Shown: positions 18,222 through 26,827, counted from the stretch's first letter. The stretch: 51,059 bases of DNA from an uncultured Bacteroidales bacterium (GCA_902796035.1 CADBNR010000025.1:1-51059), one strand, 5' to 3'. Program-made: numbers and translations. The notes: generated from the letters alone by a model not told the origin.

Positions 18222-20729
18222 ATGGCTCAATCAAAAATGAAATACGGAATTGATTTAGGCACAACCAATTCCGCAATATGCAAGATGAACGGCGGTGAGC
18301 CGTGTGTCATAAAAACTGATACACAAATGGATATCTTACCATCTTGTGTTTCATTTAGTAAAAAGAAAGTTGAACGGGCAGGACAGACAGCGTATAATTG
18401 TCTTCGTTCAGACAGATCAGCAGCAACAAAAAAATGGATTAAGCTTGATGAGAATGTTTTCATTGAGTTCAAACGCGATATGGGGACTGACAAGAACTGG
18501 TTTAGCTCCTATATGGGTGTGACCTTATCCCCTGAACAACTTTCTGCCGAGGTTCTTAAAACGCTGAAGTCTTTCATAGGCGATGAAAATGTCTCTGCAG
18601 CGGTTATTACCATACCAGCCAAGTTCAAAGCCGACCAGATAGCAGCAACCAAACGTGCTGCCCATCTCGCAGGAATCCAACACTGCGAGCTTCTTCAAGA
18701 GCCTATTGCTGCGTCTATGGCATACGGCTTAAGTGCCGCAAATAAGAATGGTCAATGGCTTGTATTCGATTTTGGTGGTGGCACATTCGATGCAGCTCTT
18801 ATCAAGGTCGAAGATGGAATCATGCAGGTTAAGGACACTGAGGGAGACAACTATCTCGGCGGTAAAAACCTTGACTATGCAATTGTTGACAACATCATCA
18901 TTCCCTACCTCCAAGAGAATTTCGTCATCAACGAAATCATGGCGAATGATACGACTCGCAATATTCTTCGCGATGCCATGAAGTTCTATGCAGAGCAGAC
19001 GAAAAACCAACTTTCATTCAAATCGCAGACTGACATCACTTCGCAGCTCGACGAGTTTGGCTATGATGACGAAGGTAACGAAATCGAGCTTGATCTTGTC
19101 GTTACCCAGGAACAACTGAAACCGGTTCTTGCCAAGGTATTCCAGAAAGCAATCGACATCACCAAAGATCTACTGAAACGCAATGGCCTATCTGGCGCAG
19201 ATCTCGATAAACTAATTCTTGTCGGTGGTCCGACATATTCGCCAGTCCTTCGTGAAATGCTTCGCGAGCAAGTTACGTCCAATGTCGCCACCGACATCGA
19301 TCCGATGACAGCCGTTGCAAAGGGCGCTGCCTTGTTTGCTTCCAGCATAGACAGCGAGGTCAAAGAAGAAATCGCAGTCGGTACAGTTGCCCTCATTCTT
19401 TCATATGAGGCTAACTCTGTTCAACCAATGGAGTATGTTACCGTCCAATTAGACAAGAATGAGTGCACTGGCAGCATTCCAAAAAAACTTTTCGTTGAAC
19501 TTGTTCGTAGCGATAACGGGTGGTCAAGTGGTAAGGTTGAAATAAACGACATCGGTGATGTCATTGAGTGTCAACTCATGGAGGGCAAAAACAACGCCTT
19601 TACCATTAACGCTTACGATGATAAAGGCTCCGTCATTTCTTGCTTCCCCAAGGAAATCAACATCATGCAGGGTATTGTTGTCGGCAGTGCGGTCTTACCG
19701 TACAATATCTCAATAGAGGTACATGATTCCGGTCTTGAAAAGAATGTTGTCAAGTCAGTAAAAGGTCTTGAAAAGAACCAACAAATCCCTGCAACCGGCA
19801 CCCTCAACGGACTCAAAACTCGCAATCAGCTTCGCCCTGGAATGGAGAAAGACACTCTCATCATTCCGATTTATCAGAGTGAGCACAATGCCGAGGGCAC
19901 TTCCGCCGTTCATAACGACCACGTCTTCGACGTAGTTATTACCGGCGATGAAGTCGGACAGATAATTCCTGTTGGCAGCGACGTTGACATCACGATAAAA
20001 GTTGACCGTTCGCAAATGCTTAAACTTGAAGCCTTCTTCCCCGTCAGTGGTGAGACCGTAGAGAAAGAAGTCGTGATTGCTGCTCGTTCGGTGATTTCAC
20101 CTTTTGAACTTGAAAAACTCAAGAACGTTGCGAACAACAAACTTCGCGCTCTGAAATCATCATCTTCTATCAGTGCCAGTGAAACCGCTGAAGCTGATAA
20201 GATGATTGCGGACATCTACAGTCGCTTCGATGGAGAAAAGAGTTCGGAGGATGGTCGTATGCACCTTCAGGCGGATCTGAGACGCGCCTTCCTCAAAATG
20301 GAGGAAGTCGAACAACGTCACGAATGGGAAGCACTCGAAGCTGAAATCCGCAAGGAATTTGATCGCCTCGAAAAGGCGAACAATGACCTCGGCAACAAGT
20401 ACGACAAACAAGTCTCTGCCGTGCGTAGCCAAGTTGATATGGCTATCCGCTCCAAAGACGTTCGTCAGGGTCGCGCAGTTCTCGATGAGATTAGCACCCT
20501 TTTCGTGGCCGTTACTCTCATTTATCAGCTCATGGGCTTCATCGACTATCATTTGAAGAATTTCAATTCTATCAAATGGAAAGACGAGAACCGCGCTCGT
20601 CAGCTTCTTCAGCAGGGCAAGGAAATAGCAGCAACTAACCCTTCGGAAAGCGCCCTGCATTCCATCGTGACTTCTGTTATTGGCATTATGATTAAGCCTC
20701 CAGTAAATGGTCCGGGGGTTTGCTTCTAA
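18222..20729 (+). CDS. Divergent Hsp70 (DnaK-like) ATPase, 835 residues
   Basis: The N-terminal nucleotide-binding domain is complete. Phosphate-1 is YGIDLGTTNSAI (8-19), the proline switch/connect region LLQEPIAASMAYG (157-169), phosphate-2 FDFGGGTFDAALI (182-194) and the adenosine motif LILVGGPTYSPVLREM (331-346). The conserved Glu (160) and Asp (183, 190) are present. The catalytic Thr of DnaK (in GDTHLGG) is Asn here (GDNYLGG, residue 210). After residue 375 the canonical linker DVLLLDVTPLSLG is absent. The C-terminal 450 residues are instead a beta-rich region followed by long charged helices (about 630-790), and there is no EEVD-type tail. It is about 200 residues longer than DnaK. Together with the preceding J-like and GrpE-like genes it forms a private chaperone set; substrates are unknown. 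Confidence 0.9.
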   Translation: MAQSKMKYGIDLGTTNSAICKMNGGEPCVIKTDTQMDILPSCVSFSKKKVERAGQTAYNCLRSDRSAATKKWIKLDENVFIEFKRDMGTDKNWFSSYMGVTLSPEQLSAEVLKTLKSFIGDENVSAAVITIPAKFKADQIAATKRAAHLAGIQHCELLQEPIAASMAYGLSAANKNGQWLVFDFGGGTFDAALIKVEDGIMQVKDTEGDNYLGGKNLDYAIVDNIIIPYLQENFVINEIMANDTTRNILRDAMKFYAEQTKNQLSFKSQTDITSQLDEFGYDDEGNEIELDLVVTQEQLKPVLAKVFQKAIDITKDLLKRNGLSGADLDKLILVGGPTYSPVLREMLREQVTSNVATDIDPMTAVAKGAALFASSIDSEVKEEIAVGTVALILSYEANSVQPMEYVTVQLDKNECTGSIPKKLFVELVRSDNGWSSGKVEINDIGDVIECQLMEGKNNAFTINAYDDKGSVISCFPKEINIMQGIVVGSAVLPYNISIEVHDSGLEKNVVKSVKGLEKNQQIPATGTLNGLKTRNQLRPGMEKDTLIIPIYQSEHNAEGTSAVHNDHVFDVVITGDEVGQIIPVGSDVDITIKVDRSQMLKLEAFFPVSGETVEKEVVIAARSVISPFELEKLKNVANNKLRALKSSSSISASETAEADKMIADIYSRFDGEKSSEDGRMHLQADLRRAFLKMEEVEQRHEWEALEAEIRKEFDRLEKANNDLGNKYDKQVSAVRSQVDMAIRSKDVRQGRAVLDEISTLFVAVTLIYQLMGFIDYHLKNFNSIKWKDENRARQLLQQGKEIAATNPSESALHSIVTSVIGIMIKPPVNGPGVCF

Positions 20730-20798
20730 ACTCTATGAACATTTGCAATTATCTGGCTTATGTTTACCCTCATCAAGAAACAACTTCATATATAATTT

Positions 20799-21257
20799 AT
20801 GGAAACTAATTTACTTCTACTAAAAACCTTATTCTGTTGCAGTGCTTGCGATGGAGAGATAGCCACAGAGGAGGTTAATCTGGTGAAAACATTGGCCGAG
20901 AATGACCATCGATTTGCCGGTATGGATATCGAGACTTTGTTAAATGGCTTTATAGACGGTATCAATGCAACGGGTAAAATCTATCTTAAGAACTACATCA
21001 ACGAATTGACAGAAACAGCTCTTTCTGACGATGAGCAGATTGCGATATTAGACTTAGCTATCAAAATGATCGAAGCAGATAATCAGGTACTATATTCAGA
21101 AGTAAAGTTCTTTAAGAAGATCAGAAAACACCTTAGTATATCTGATGATGTCATAATCAAAGCACTTCCTCTTTGCGAGGACTATCTACTGCCCGATATC
21201 AATGCAGAAGATAAGGATTTTGAAGAAGTTGGCAATTTTGCCAAGATTCATTTTTAG
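20799..21257 (+). CDS. TerB-like family protein (Hsp70 module)
   Basis: A 152-residue all-helical protein. Two TerB-type helix pairs are seen. One carries CCSACDGEIATEEV (residues 13-26) and the other IKMIEADNQVLYSEVKFF (88-105), with the paired acidic residues that bind metal in TerB and related proteins. No signal peptide or membrane segment. It lies 69 bases after the Hsp70 gene on the same strand with no clear terminator between. TerB-like proteins are found with membrane-linked stress and defence systems; a role as metal-sensing partner of this Hsp70 set is inference. Confidence 0.75.
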   Translation: METNLLLLKTLFCCSACDGEIATEEVNLVKTLAENDHRFAGMDIETLLNGFIDGINATGKIYLKNYINELTETALSDDEQIAILDLAIKMIEADNQVLYSEVKFFKKIRKHLSISDDVIIKALPLCEDYLLPDINAEDKDFEEVGNFAKIHF

Positions 21258-21287
21258 GATAGTCAAATAATCCGGATTCTCTATCCT
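21256..21287 (+). terminator. Hairpin after the TerB-like gene (possible terminator)
   Basis: AGGATAG (21256-21262, overlapping the stop codon) pairs with CTATCCT (21281-21287). The palindrome AATCCGGATT lies within the loop. No strong T run follows, so termination is uncertain. Confidence 0.4.
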
Positions 21288-21385
21288 GTTATCTATATCC
21301 TTAATTAAAATAGATTCAGATTCTATTGTGGATTTAAGCGCGCAAAAAGAATCGATTCATATTTTAGTCCATTCCTATTGAATTC

Positions 21386-21401
21386 AAGCCATTTAACGAC
21401 A
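21386..21401 (+). repeat. Direct repeat, right copy, bordering the Hsp70 module
   Basis: aagccatttaacgaca, matching 15670-15685 in 15 of 16 positions. It lies 128 bases beyond the last module gene. The surrounding gap (21258-21522) contains no gene. To its right an inverted repeat (CCCCGGC 21405-21411 with GCCGGGG 21458-21464) may belong to the 3' end of the convergent lipoprotein gene. Confidence 0.6.
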
Positions 21402-21522
21402 AGGCCCCGGCATGGGAACCATGCGGAGCCTGGATACGGGATATTGGCCGGACTTCTGCCGGGGTCGTAACTATTTCTGACACAGTGGCGGACGTATGGG
21501 TCGGCACCGGTCAGTATGCGTG

Positions 21523-22056
21523 TTATTTGCCGACAGTTTCGTCAACCACTACGCCGTCGCCCTGCGATATGACGCCGGTGCTGTCCGTGCCGGCCTGCGA
21601 GGGCATGTCTTCTATATCACCCACCACGCCGGGCGTCGACAGGTCGGGACCTGCCCCTTCCGGCAACGGGAATGCCTGATATTTGGTGTATTCCTCCACC
21701 TTCTTCTGATTTTCCTTGTCAAGATCCGAATCCTTCAGATTGTACACCACGTTGCGGAACATGTCCAGATAGGGATATTCCTGCACCAGCGCGGCCATAT
21801 CCTCGGCTGCGCGGATATACTGCGCGGTCGAATCGTTGGGCTGCGAGTTGATTATCTCGAAGTATTGCTGCGCTTTCTTGGCATAGTCACCGCAATAGTC
21901 CAGCACTGCGGCATAGTCCTTCTGCGACAGCTCTTCCTGCGCGTCAATCTTGGCGGCTACTTCTTCCGGCTTCACGCCTCCGCCGCACGATGCCATCATC
22001 GTCAGGGCCATTACGGCCATAGTCATAACCAGACTTTTGATTTTTCCTGTTTTCAT
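21523..22056 (-). CDS. Hypothetical lipoprotein
   Basis: A 177-residue protein. The N-terminal signal (MKTGKIKSLVMTMAVMALTM) ends in a lipobox MMASC with Gly residues next, so it is predicted to be lipidated in the envelope. The mature part is acidic and helical (about residues 30-130), followed by a Gly/Asp/Ser-rich low-complexity C-terminus. I do not recognise a family. It converges with the Hsp70 module and lies 55 bases downstream of the NYN-domain gene. Codon use and GC content return to the high-GC style of the housekeeping genes. Confidence 0.8.
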   Translation of the reverse strand: MKTGKIKSLVMTMAVMALTMMASCGGGVKPEEVAAKIDAQEELSQKDYAAVLDYCGDYAKKAQQYFEIINSQPNDSTAQYIRAAEDMAALVQEYPYLDMFRNVVYNLKDSDLDKENQKKVEEYTKYQAFPLPEGAGPDLSTPGVVGDIEDMPSQAGTDSTGVISQGDGVVVDETVGK

Positions 22057-22111
22057 AACCCGAACTTATTTTTAATTAGTTAATGAGCAGTTAGCAATTT
22101 ATGCGACACGG

Positions 22112-22762
22112 TTAGAAATTGTCGCCCAGGTAGTTAACCGCCGGCTCACGCAGCCTGTACAGAATCATCTTGCGCAGCTGCGGATCGCCGTCCACCATCT
22201 GCGAGAGTTCCCAGTGCTGACCGGCTTCGTCGCGCAGCAGCGACGACGTCATGTCCACGTCGGTCAGATTCCATGTCAGCAATACGGTCTTTATCTTCAG
22301 CGCCTTCAGCTTGCGCACCAGCATCTCGTGGTCGGCGTCGCCGGTGATCAGCACCACATAGTCGAAGTTGCGGAACCGCGCCAGCTCGTAGGCCTCCAGC
22401 GCAAACCATACGTCCACGCCCTTTTCTATCACCTCGGTCTGGCCGTCACGTTCCACCTCGCGCAGATGCTTGTAGTGGAACACCACGTCGTTCTCTATCA
22501 ACGTGTCCTCGAACTTACGCTCGTTGTACAGCAGATGCTTGTCGTACGCCTCCTTCACGCGGAAACGGCCACGGAAATAGTGGGCCTCCGTTATCTGACA
22601 GTCCGATATGTTGATGCCTTCCTGCATCGAGATCTCCGAGCAGATGTATTCGAACAGCGCGCTGACCTTGATGATGCTGCGGTCGCGGGCCTTCAGCGCA
22701 CGGTTGATTTTGGCGTAATAGCCTCCGTCGATAAACACTCCTATGGATAAAAAATCTACCAT
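22112..22762 (-). CDS. NYN domain protein (LabA/DUF88-like, PIN-fold nuclease family)
   Basis: A 216-residue protein with a NYN domain over most of its length. The first acidic residue is in VFIDGGYY (Asp12). A second acidic cluster is in EKGVDVWFALEAYELA, and the third in YVVLITGDADHEMLVRK. These are the spaced Asp residues that bind metal in the PIN/NYN fold and suggest RNase activity, though many family members are uncharacterised. The start at 22762 lies 18 bases from a long imperfect inverted repeat (22781-22964), which therefore forms its upstream region. Confidence 0.85.
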   Translation of the reverse strand: MVDFLSIGVFIDGGYYAKINRALKARDRSIIKVSALFEYICSEISMQEGINISDCQITEAHYFRGRFRVKEAYDKHLLYNERKFEDTLIENDVVFHYKHLREVERDGQTEVIEKGVDVWFALEAYELARFRNFDYVVLITGDADHEMLVRKLKALKIKTVLLTWNLTDVDMTSSLLRDEAGQHWELSQMVDGDPQLRKMILYRLREPAVNYLGDNF

Positions 22763-22780
22763 CTCTTCGTGTTTCTCTGT

Positions 22781-22964
22781 AAGTAAGTGTCAAATTTAAT
22801 TTATACTTAATGCGAGTTTATTTTTGAGGTGATTACGGTGCGGAACGAAGGAGCATATATAAATATGCGACTGAGCGACAAACCGTAAGCGGCCAAAAAG
22901 AAATCGCAGTAAGTATAAAAGATTTAATAAACTCATAATATCGTTTAAATTTGATCACTTACTT
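22781..22964. repeat. MITE-like imperfect inverted repeat
   Basis: The outer arms (22781-22799 and 22945-22964) match over about 19 bases apart from one extra base (aagtaagtgtcaaattta against its complement). Inside, TTATACTTA, TGCGA, TTTTTG and TTACGGT of the left arm recur in the same order on the opposite strand of the right arm. The centre is a near-palindrome (GCATATATAAATATGC). The right arm has an extra block of about 25 bases containing aataaactcataat. It encodes nothing. It resembles a non-autonomous mobile element or a large repeated palindrome. The rest of the 22763-23096 gap holds only the terminator below. Confidence 0.55.
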
Positions 22965-23040
22965 ATTTATTAACCTCGCGTGCCCCCGAATTGTTTACAC
23001 TGCCATCCTTAAATTATGAAGTAACCGTCATTACGCAACA

Positions 23041-23074
23041 AGGGCGTGCCGGATATTGCATTTCGGCACGCCCT
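23041..23074 (-). terminator. Terminator hairpin downstream of the first dipeptidase gene
   Basis: A perfect 11-bp GC-rich stem (AGGGCGTGCCG at 23041-23051 with its complement at 23064-23074) lies 22 bases after the dipeptidase stop. The U tract on the minus strand is weak, but stem strength and position suit the end of the three-gene operon. Confidence 0.7.
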
Positions 23075-23096
23075 CATTATAATATGTCTGTTTACG

Positions 23097-24557
23097 TCAG
23101 TTTGCCAGGCGGGTGATGATTTCCTTCAGCAGGCGGTAGAACTCGGCCACCGACTGGATGTTGGCGCGTTCGCTCGGCGAGTGGATGTTCTTTAGTGTCG
23201 GGCCGAAGCTGATCATGTCCAGATGTGGCATCTTCTCCAGGAACAGTCCCGTCTCCAGACCGGCATGCAGTGCCTCTACCTTCGCCTCCTTGCCGAACAG
23301 GTCGCGGTACGATGCCTCGGCCACCTTCAGCACCTTCGACTGCGGATTGGGGCTCCAGCCCACGTATGCGTCGTCGAACGTGACGTTGGCGCCTATCATG
23401 CCGAACAGCGCGCTGATGCGGTCGGCTATCTCGTCGCGGCGCGAATCCACGGAGCTGCGCTGATGCACGGTGATCAGTATCGTGTCGTTCTCCACCATCT
23501 TGACCGACGCCAGATTGCACGATGTCTCTATCAGGCCCTCGATGGCCAGCGACATTCCCTGCACTCCGTTAGGGCAGCAGTATAATGCGGCTATCAGGCG
23601 GTGCGATACGGAAGATTCAATCACCTTGGGACGACGCTCCACCTTCTCTACCTTCAGCTTGAAGTCATGGTTTTCGGCCATGTTGAATTCAGCGTGCAAC
23701 TGACGGTTGAAGTCGTTGATGAAACGCTCGAAGTCATCCACGGCATCGCGGCTCACGGCCACCACGGCATGGGCGTCGCGCGGAATGGCGTTAGCTAAGT
23801 TACCGCCGTCTATCTCCGACACCTCCACGTTGGTGACATGTGCGTCGGCTTCCCACAGCACACGGGCTAACTGCTGGTTGGCGTTGGCGCGGCCCAGTCC
23901 TATTTCCATGCCGGAATGACCTCCCTTAAGTCCGCTCAGGCTTACCCTCAGGCTCTCGTAGTTTGACGGAGTATCCTCCAGGGTGTAAGGCAGACGGCAT
24001 TCCGTCACCTTGCCGCCGGCACAGCCTATCACGAGCTGGCCCATCTCCTCGGAATCGAGGTTCAGGAGTATGTCGCCGGTTATGAAGCCGGCCTGCAGGC
24101 CGTTGGCTCCTATCAGACCCTGCTCCTCGTCGACAGTAAAAAGTGCCTCGAGCGGACCGTGCACTAAGTCGGGATCAGTCAGGCAGGCCATTGCCGAAGC
24201 GCAGCCCAGTCCGTTGTCGGCGCCCAATGTCGTGCCCTCGGCACGTACCCAGTCGCCGTCAACCACCGTCGTGATGGGATCCTCTAAGAAATCGTGCTTC
24301 ACTTCCGGCAGCTTCTCGGCCACCATGTCCTGGTGTCCCTGCAGCAATACCGTCGGTGCCTTCTCATGGCCGGGCGTGGCCGGAACGCGCATCACCACGT
24401 TGCCTACCTCGTCGGCCTCGGCCTCGATGCCGTGACGCTTGGCCCAGTCCAACAGAAACGCTTTCATCTTGTCAAGGTGATGCGTGGGACGGGGTACCTT
24501 CGTAATCTCGTCAAACGCCTGCCACACCAGGGCAGGCTGCAATTCTGTAATTTTCAT
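23097..24557 (-). CDS. pepD: Aminoacyl-histidine dipeptidase, M20C family (copy 1)
   Basis: A 486-residue cytosolic zinc dipeptidase of the PepD/carnosinase-like type that cleaves small dipeptides. Metal and catalytic residues are visible: GHQDMV (His75, Asp77), GADNGLG (Asp114), DEEQGLIGA (Glu144-Glu145) and LNLDSEE (Asp168). The dimerisation 'lid' domain lies in the middle (GLKGGHSGMEIGLGRANANQ). The conserved C-terminal signature HAGLETGLF is present. It is the last gene of an operon with the muramidase-like lipoprotein (54 bases upstream) and a second PepD paralogue. The two dipeptidases share overall plan and catalytic spacing but differ widely in sequence. Confidence 0.96.
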   Translation of the reverse strand: MKITELQPALVWQAFDEITKVPRPTHHLDKMKAFLLDWAKRHGIEAEADEVGNVVMRVPATPGHEKAPTVLLQGHQDMVAEKLPEVKHDFLEDPITTVVDGDWVRAEGTTLGADNGLGCASAMACLTDPDLVHGPLEALFTVDEEQGLIGANGLQAGFITGDILLNLDSEEMGQLVIGCAGGKVTECRLPYTLEDTPSNYESLRVSLSGLKGGHSGMEIGLGRANANQQLARVLWEADAHVTNVEVSEIDGGNLANAIPRDAHAVVAVSRDAVDDFERFINDFNRQLHAEFNMAENHDFKLKVEKVERRPKVIESSVSHRLIAALYCCPNGVQGMSLAIEGLIETSCNLASVKMVENDTILITVHQRSSVDSRRDEIADRISALFGMIGANVTFDDAYVGWSPNPQSKVLKVAEASYRDLFGKEAKVEALHAGLETGLFLEKMPHLDMISFGPTLKNIHSPSERANIQSVAEFYRLLKEIITRLAN

Positions 24558-24611
24558 AGTCCTCCTTTATTATAAGATTGAGACCGTCATCATGATGTCA
24601 ATAGCCCGTCA

Positions 24612-25331
24612 TTATTTCTTGAACTTGGCGTAGGCGTTGGCCATACGGGTATGGTATCCGCGTCGGGCATAGCTGGCGCCGTTGTATTTGCGAGCGAACG
24701 CTGCCCAGTTCTTGGCCTTGAGGTCGGGCAGCATACCGGTGTTTGTGATGAACGCTGCGAACAGCTCCAGCTGTTCCAGTTCCGATTCGCTCATCAGTTT
24801 CACGAACTCCCCTACGGTCTCGCAGCCGCACAGTTTGTAATTGAAGCCGCCTATCTGGAACATTCCCCAGAACGTGCCCATGTTGGCGCCGTCCTCGTTC
24901 TGACGGCGGGCGTTGGTGAGCTGCGTCCATTCCTTCAGGGCATAGCCCGTCAGTCCGGCCGGCACCTTGGCGTTCTTGTCGCCCTTCTTGCTTGCGGCCT
25001 TATGACGATGGGAATTGTACATGCTGCGGTCAAAGTTCACCACAGGTACGCCGGGCGCCCAGAAACCCTTCATCTGTTTGCCGGCCTCTATCAGCACCAC
25101 CGCCTTGATGGCCGCTATCTCCACGTCCAGCTCCCTGGCCACAGTCTCGAAGTCGGCGTCGGTCAGTCCGGTATAGCGCGACAGGGAATCCGTTGCGGGC
25201 ACCGTGTCGACGCGCACGCGCATCTCACGGTGTCCCGTCACGTTCCCCGTGCTGTCGTTGTCGCACGATGCTCCCGCCACGGCCGTAGCCGTCACGAGCA
25301 GCATCATCAGCAACGCAGCAACGCCTTTCAT
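24612..25331 (-). CDS. N-acetylmuramidase-like (DUF3380 type) lipoprotein
   Basis: A 239-residue protein. I placed the start at the ATG at 25331, which overlaps the stop of the upstream dipeptidase as ATGA. It begins a signal sequence (MKGVAALLMMLLVTATAVAG) ending at a Cys (AGASC), probably lipidated. The mature domain shows the muramidase pattern: IKAVVLIEAGKQMKGFW with Glu as likely catalytic acid, then a Phe-x-x-x-Met stretch. MGTFWGMFQIGGFNYKLCG, SESELEQLELFAAFI, and WAAFARKYNGASYARRGYH follow. This matches phage/bacterial N-acetylmuramidases that cut glycan strands. The expected site is the periplasm. Lying between two dipeptidase genes, it may belong to a wall-turnover operon. Confidence 0.85.
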   Translation of the reverse strand: MKGVAALLMMLLVTATAVAGASCDNDSTGNVTGHREMRVRVDTVPATDSLSRYTGLTDADFETVARELDVEIAAIKAVVLIEAGKQMKGFWAPGVPVVNFDRSMYNSHRHKAASKKGDKNAKVPAGLTGYALKEWTQLTNARRQNEDGANMGTFWGMFQIGGFNYKLCGCETVGEFVKLMSESELEQLELFAAFITNTGMLPDLKAKNWAAFARKYNGASYARRGYHTRMANAYAKFKK

Positions 25332-26785
25332 GACTCGGCCACTTTTTCCAGAACCCGGCACAGGTGTCGCCAGAACTTGTCGACCGTCGGAATCAGAAGT
25401 TGCTCGTCGGGCGAGTGGACGCCGGTCATGGTCGGGCCGAAGCTCACCATATCAAGGTGCGGGAACTTGTCGAGGAACAGACCGCACTCCAGTCCGGCAT
25501 GTATGGCCTTGATGGCCGGCTTCACGCCGAACAGTTCCTCGTAGGCGTCGGCGGTGATCTTCATTATCTTCGAATCCATGTTGGGAGCCCAGCCGGGGTA
25601 TCCGTCACTGTGATATACCTTGGCTCCGGCCAGCTCGAAGTGGGCCTCCACCTGTCCGGCTATGTCGTTCTTGCGGCTCTCCACGCTGCTGCGCTGCGAG
25701 GTGGTGATGCGGATGGTCTTCTCGTCTATCACCTTGACGGCGGCTAAATTGGTGGATGTCTCCACCAGGCCTTCGATGTCGCGGCTCATCGAGATGACGC
25801 CGTGAGGCGCGCTGTAGATGGCGCGGATCAGGGCTATCGCCGTCTCGCTGTCTATGCAGTATTCCGGACGCTCCGTCTTCTCCACGCGCAGGTCCATCGA
25901 CGGCTCGACGCCCTTGTATTCCTCAAGGATGTCCTGATAATACTTCTTCAGCTTGCGCTTCAGTTCCTCCTTATGGTCGGAGTGTACGCCGAACACGGCG
26001 TATGCCTCGCGCGGAATGGCGTTGCGCAGATTTCCGCCCTCGATGCTGCATACGGTGATGTCCCACTGCTTGGAGCATTCCCAGATGAAGCGGGCTATCA
26101 CCTTGTTGGCGTTGGCGCGGCCCAGGTTGATGTCCGAGCCGGAGTGACCGCCCGACAGGCCGGTAACCGACACCTTCATGTATTCGAAGTTCTCGGGGGT
26201 GTAGCTGCGCTTGTAGGTGAAGTCGGCCGTAGTGTCGATACCGCCGGCGCAACCCACGAAGATCTCACCGTCGTCCTCGGAGTCGAGGTTCAGCAGGATG
26301 TCGCCCTTTATCATGTCGGCGCTGATGTTCTGCGCGCCCTCCAGACCGATTTCCTCGTTGACGGTGAACAGGGCCTGAAGAGGGCCGTGCACCAGACTGT
26401 CGTCGATCATCACGGCCATACCTGCCGCCAGACCGATGCCGTTGTCGGCTCCGAGCGTGGTGCCTCTGGCCTTTACCCAGTCGCCGTCCACGTATGTCTC
26501 GATGGGATCCGTCAGGAAATCATGCTCCACGCCGTTGTTCTTCTCGGCCACCATGTCCATGTGGGCCTGCAGCACGACTGTAGGCGCATTCTCGTGGCCC
26601 GGTGTGGCTGGCTTGCTCATCACCACGTTTCCGGTCTTGTCGGTCTTCACTTCGATGCCATGCTTCTTGGCGAAGTTCACCAGGAATTCGCGGATCTTCT
26701 CCTCGTGACATGACGGACGGGGTATCTTCGTAACCTCGTCGAAACACTTCCACAGCAACTCGGGCTTCAAGTCTTTTACTTCCAT
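25328..26785 (-). CDS. pepD: Aminoacyl-histidine dipeptidase, M20C family (copy 2)
   Basis: A 485-residue paralogue of the copy at 23097-24557. Catalytic residues are intact: QAHMDMV (His75, Asp77), GADNGIG (Asp114), NEEIGLEGA (Glu144-Glu145) and LNLDSED (Asp168). The GGHSGSDINLGRANANK lid motif and C-terminal HAGLECGLFLDKFPHLDMV are present. It is the first gene of the operon. On the minus strand TAACTTTG at 26828-26835, 43 bases upstream, fits a -7 element. The next gene, the muramidase-like lipoprotein, is translationally coupled by a 4-base overlap. Confidence 0.96.
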   Translation of the reverse strand: MEVKDLKPELLWKCFDEVTKIPRPSCHEEKIREFLVNFAKKHGIEVKTDKTGNVVMSKPATPGHENAPTVVLQAHMDMVAEKNNGVEHDFLTDPIETYVDGDWVKARGTTLGADNGIGLAAGMAVMIDDSLVHGPLQALFTVNEEIGLEGAQNISADMIKGDILLNLDSEDDGEIFVGCAGGIDTTADFTYKRSYTPENFEYMKVSVTGLSGGHSGSDINLGRANANKVIARFIWECSKQWDITVCSIEGGNLRNAIPREAYAVFGVHSDHKEELKRKLKKYYQDILEEYKGVEPSMDLRVEKTERPEYCIDSETAIALIRAIYSAPHGVISMSRDIEGLVETSTNLAAVKVIDEKTIRITTSQRSSVESRKNDIAGQVEAHFELAGAKVYHSDGYPGWAPNMDSKIMKITADAYEELFGVKPAIKAIHAGLECGLFLDKFPHLDMVSFGPTMTGVHSPDEQLLIPTVDKFWRHLCRVLEKVAES

Positions 26786-26827
26786 AATTTATAGTGCTTT
26801 GGGATTATATATTCTCTTATTTATCTC

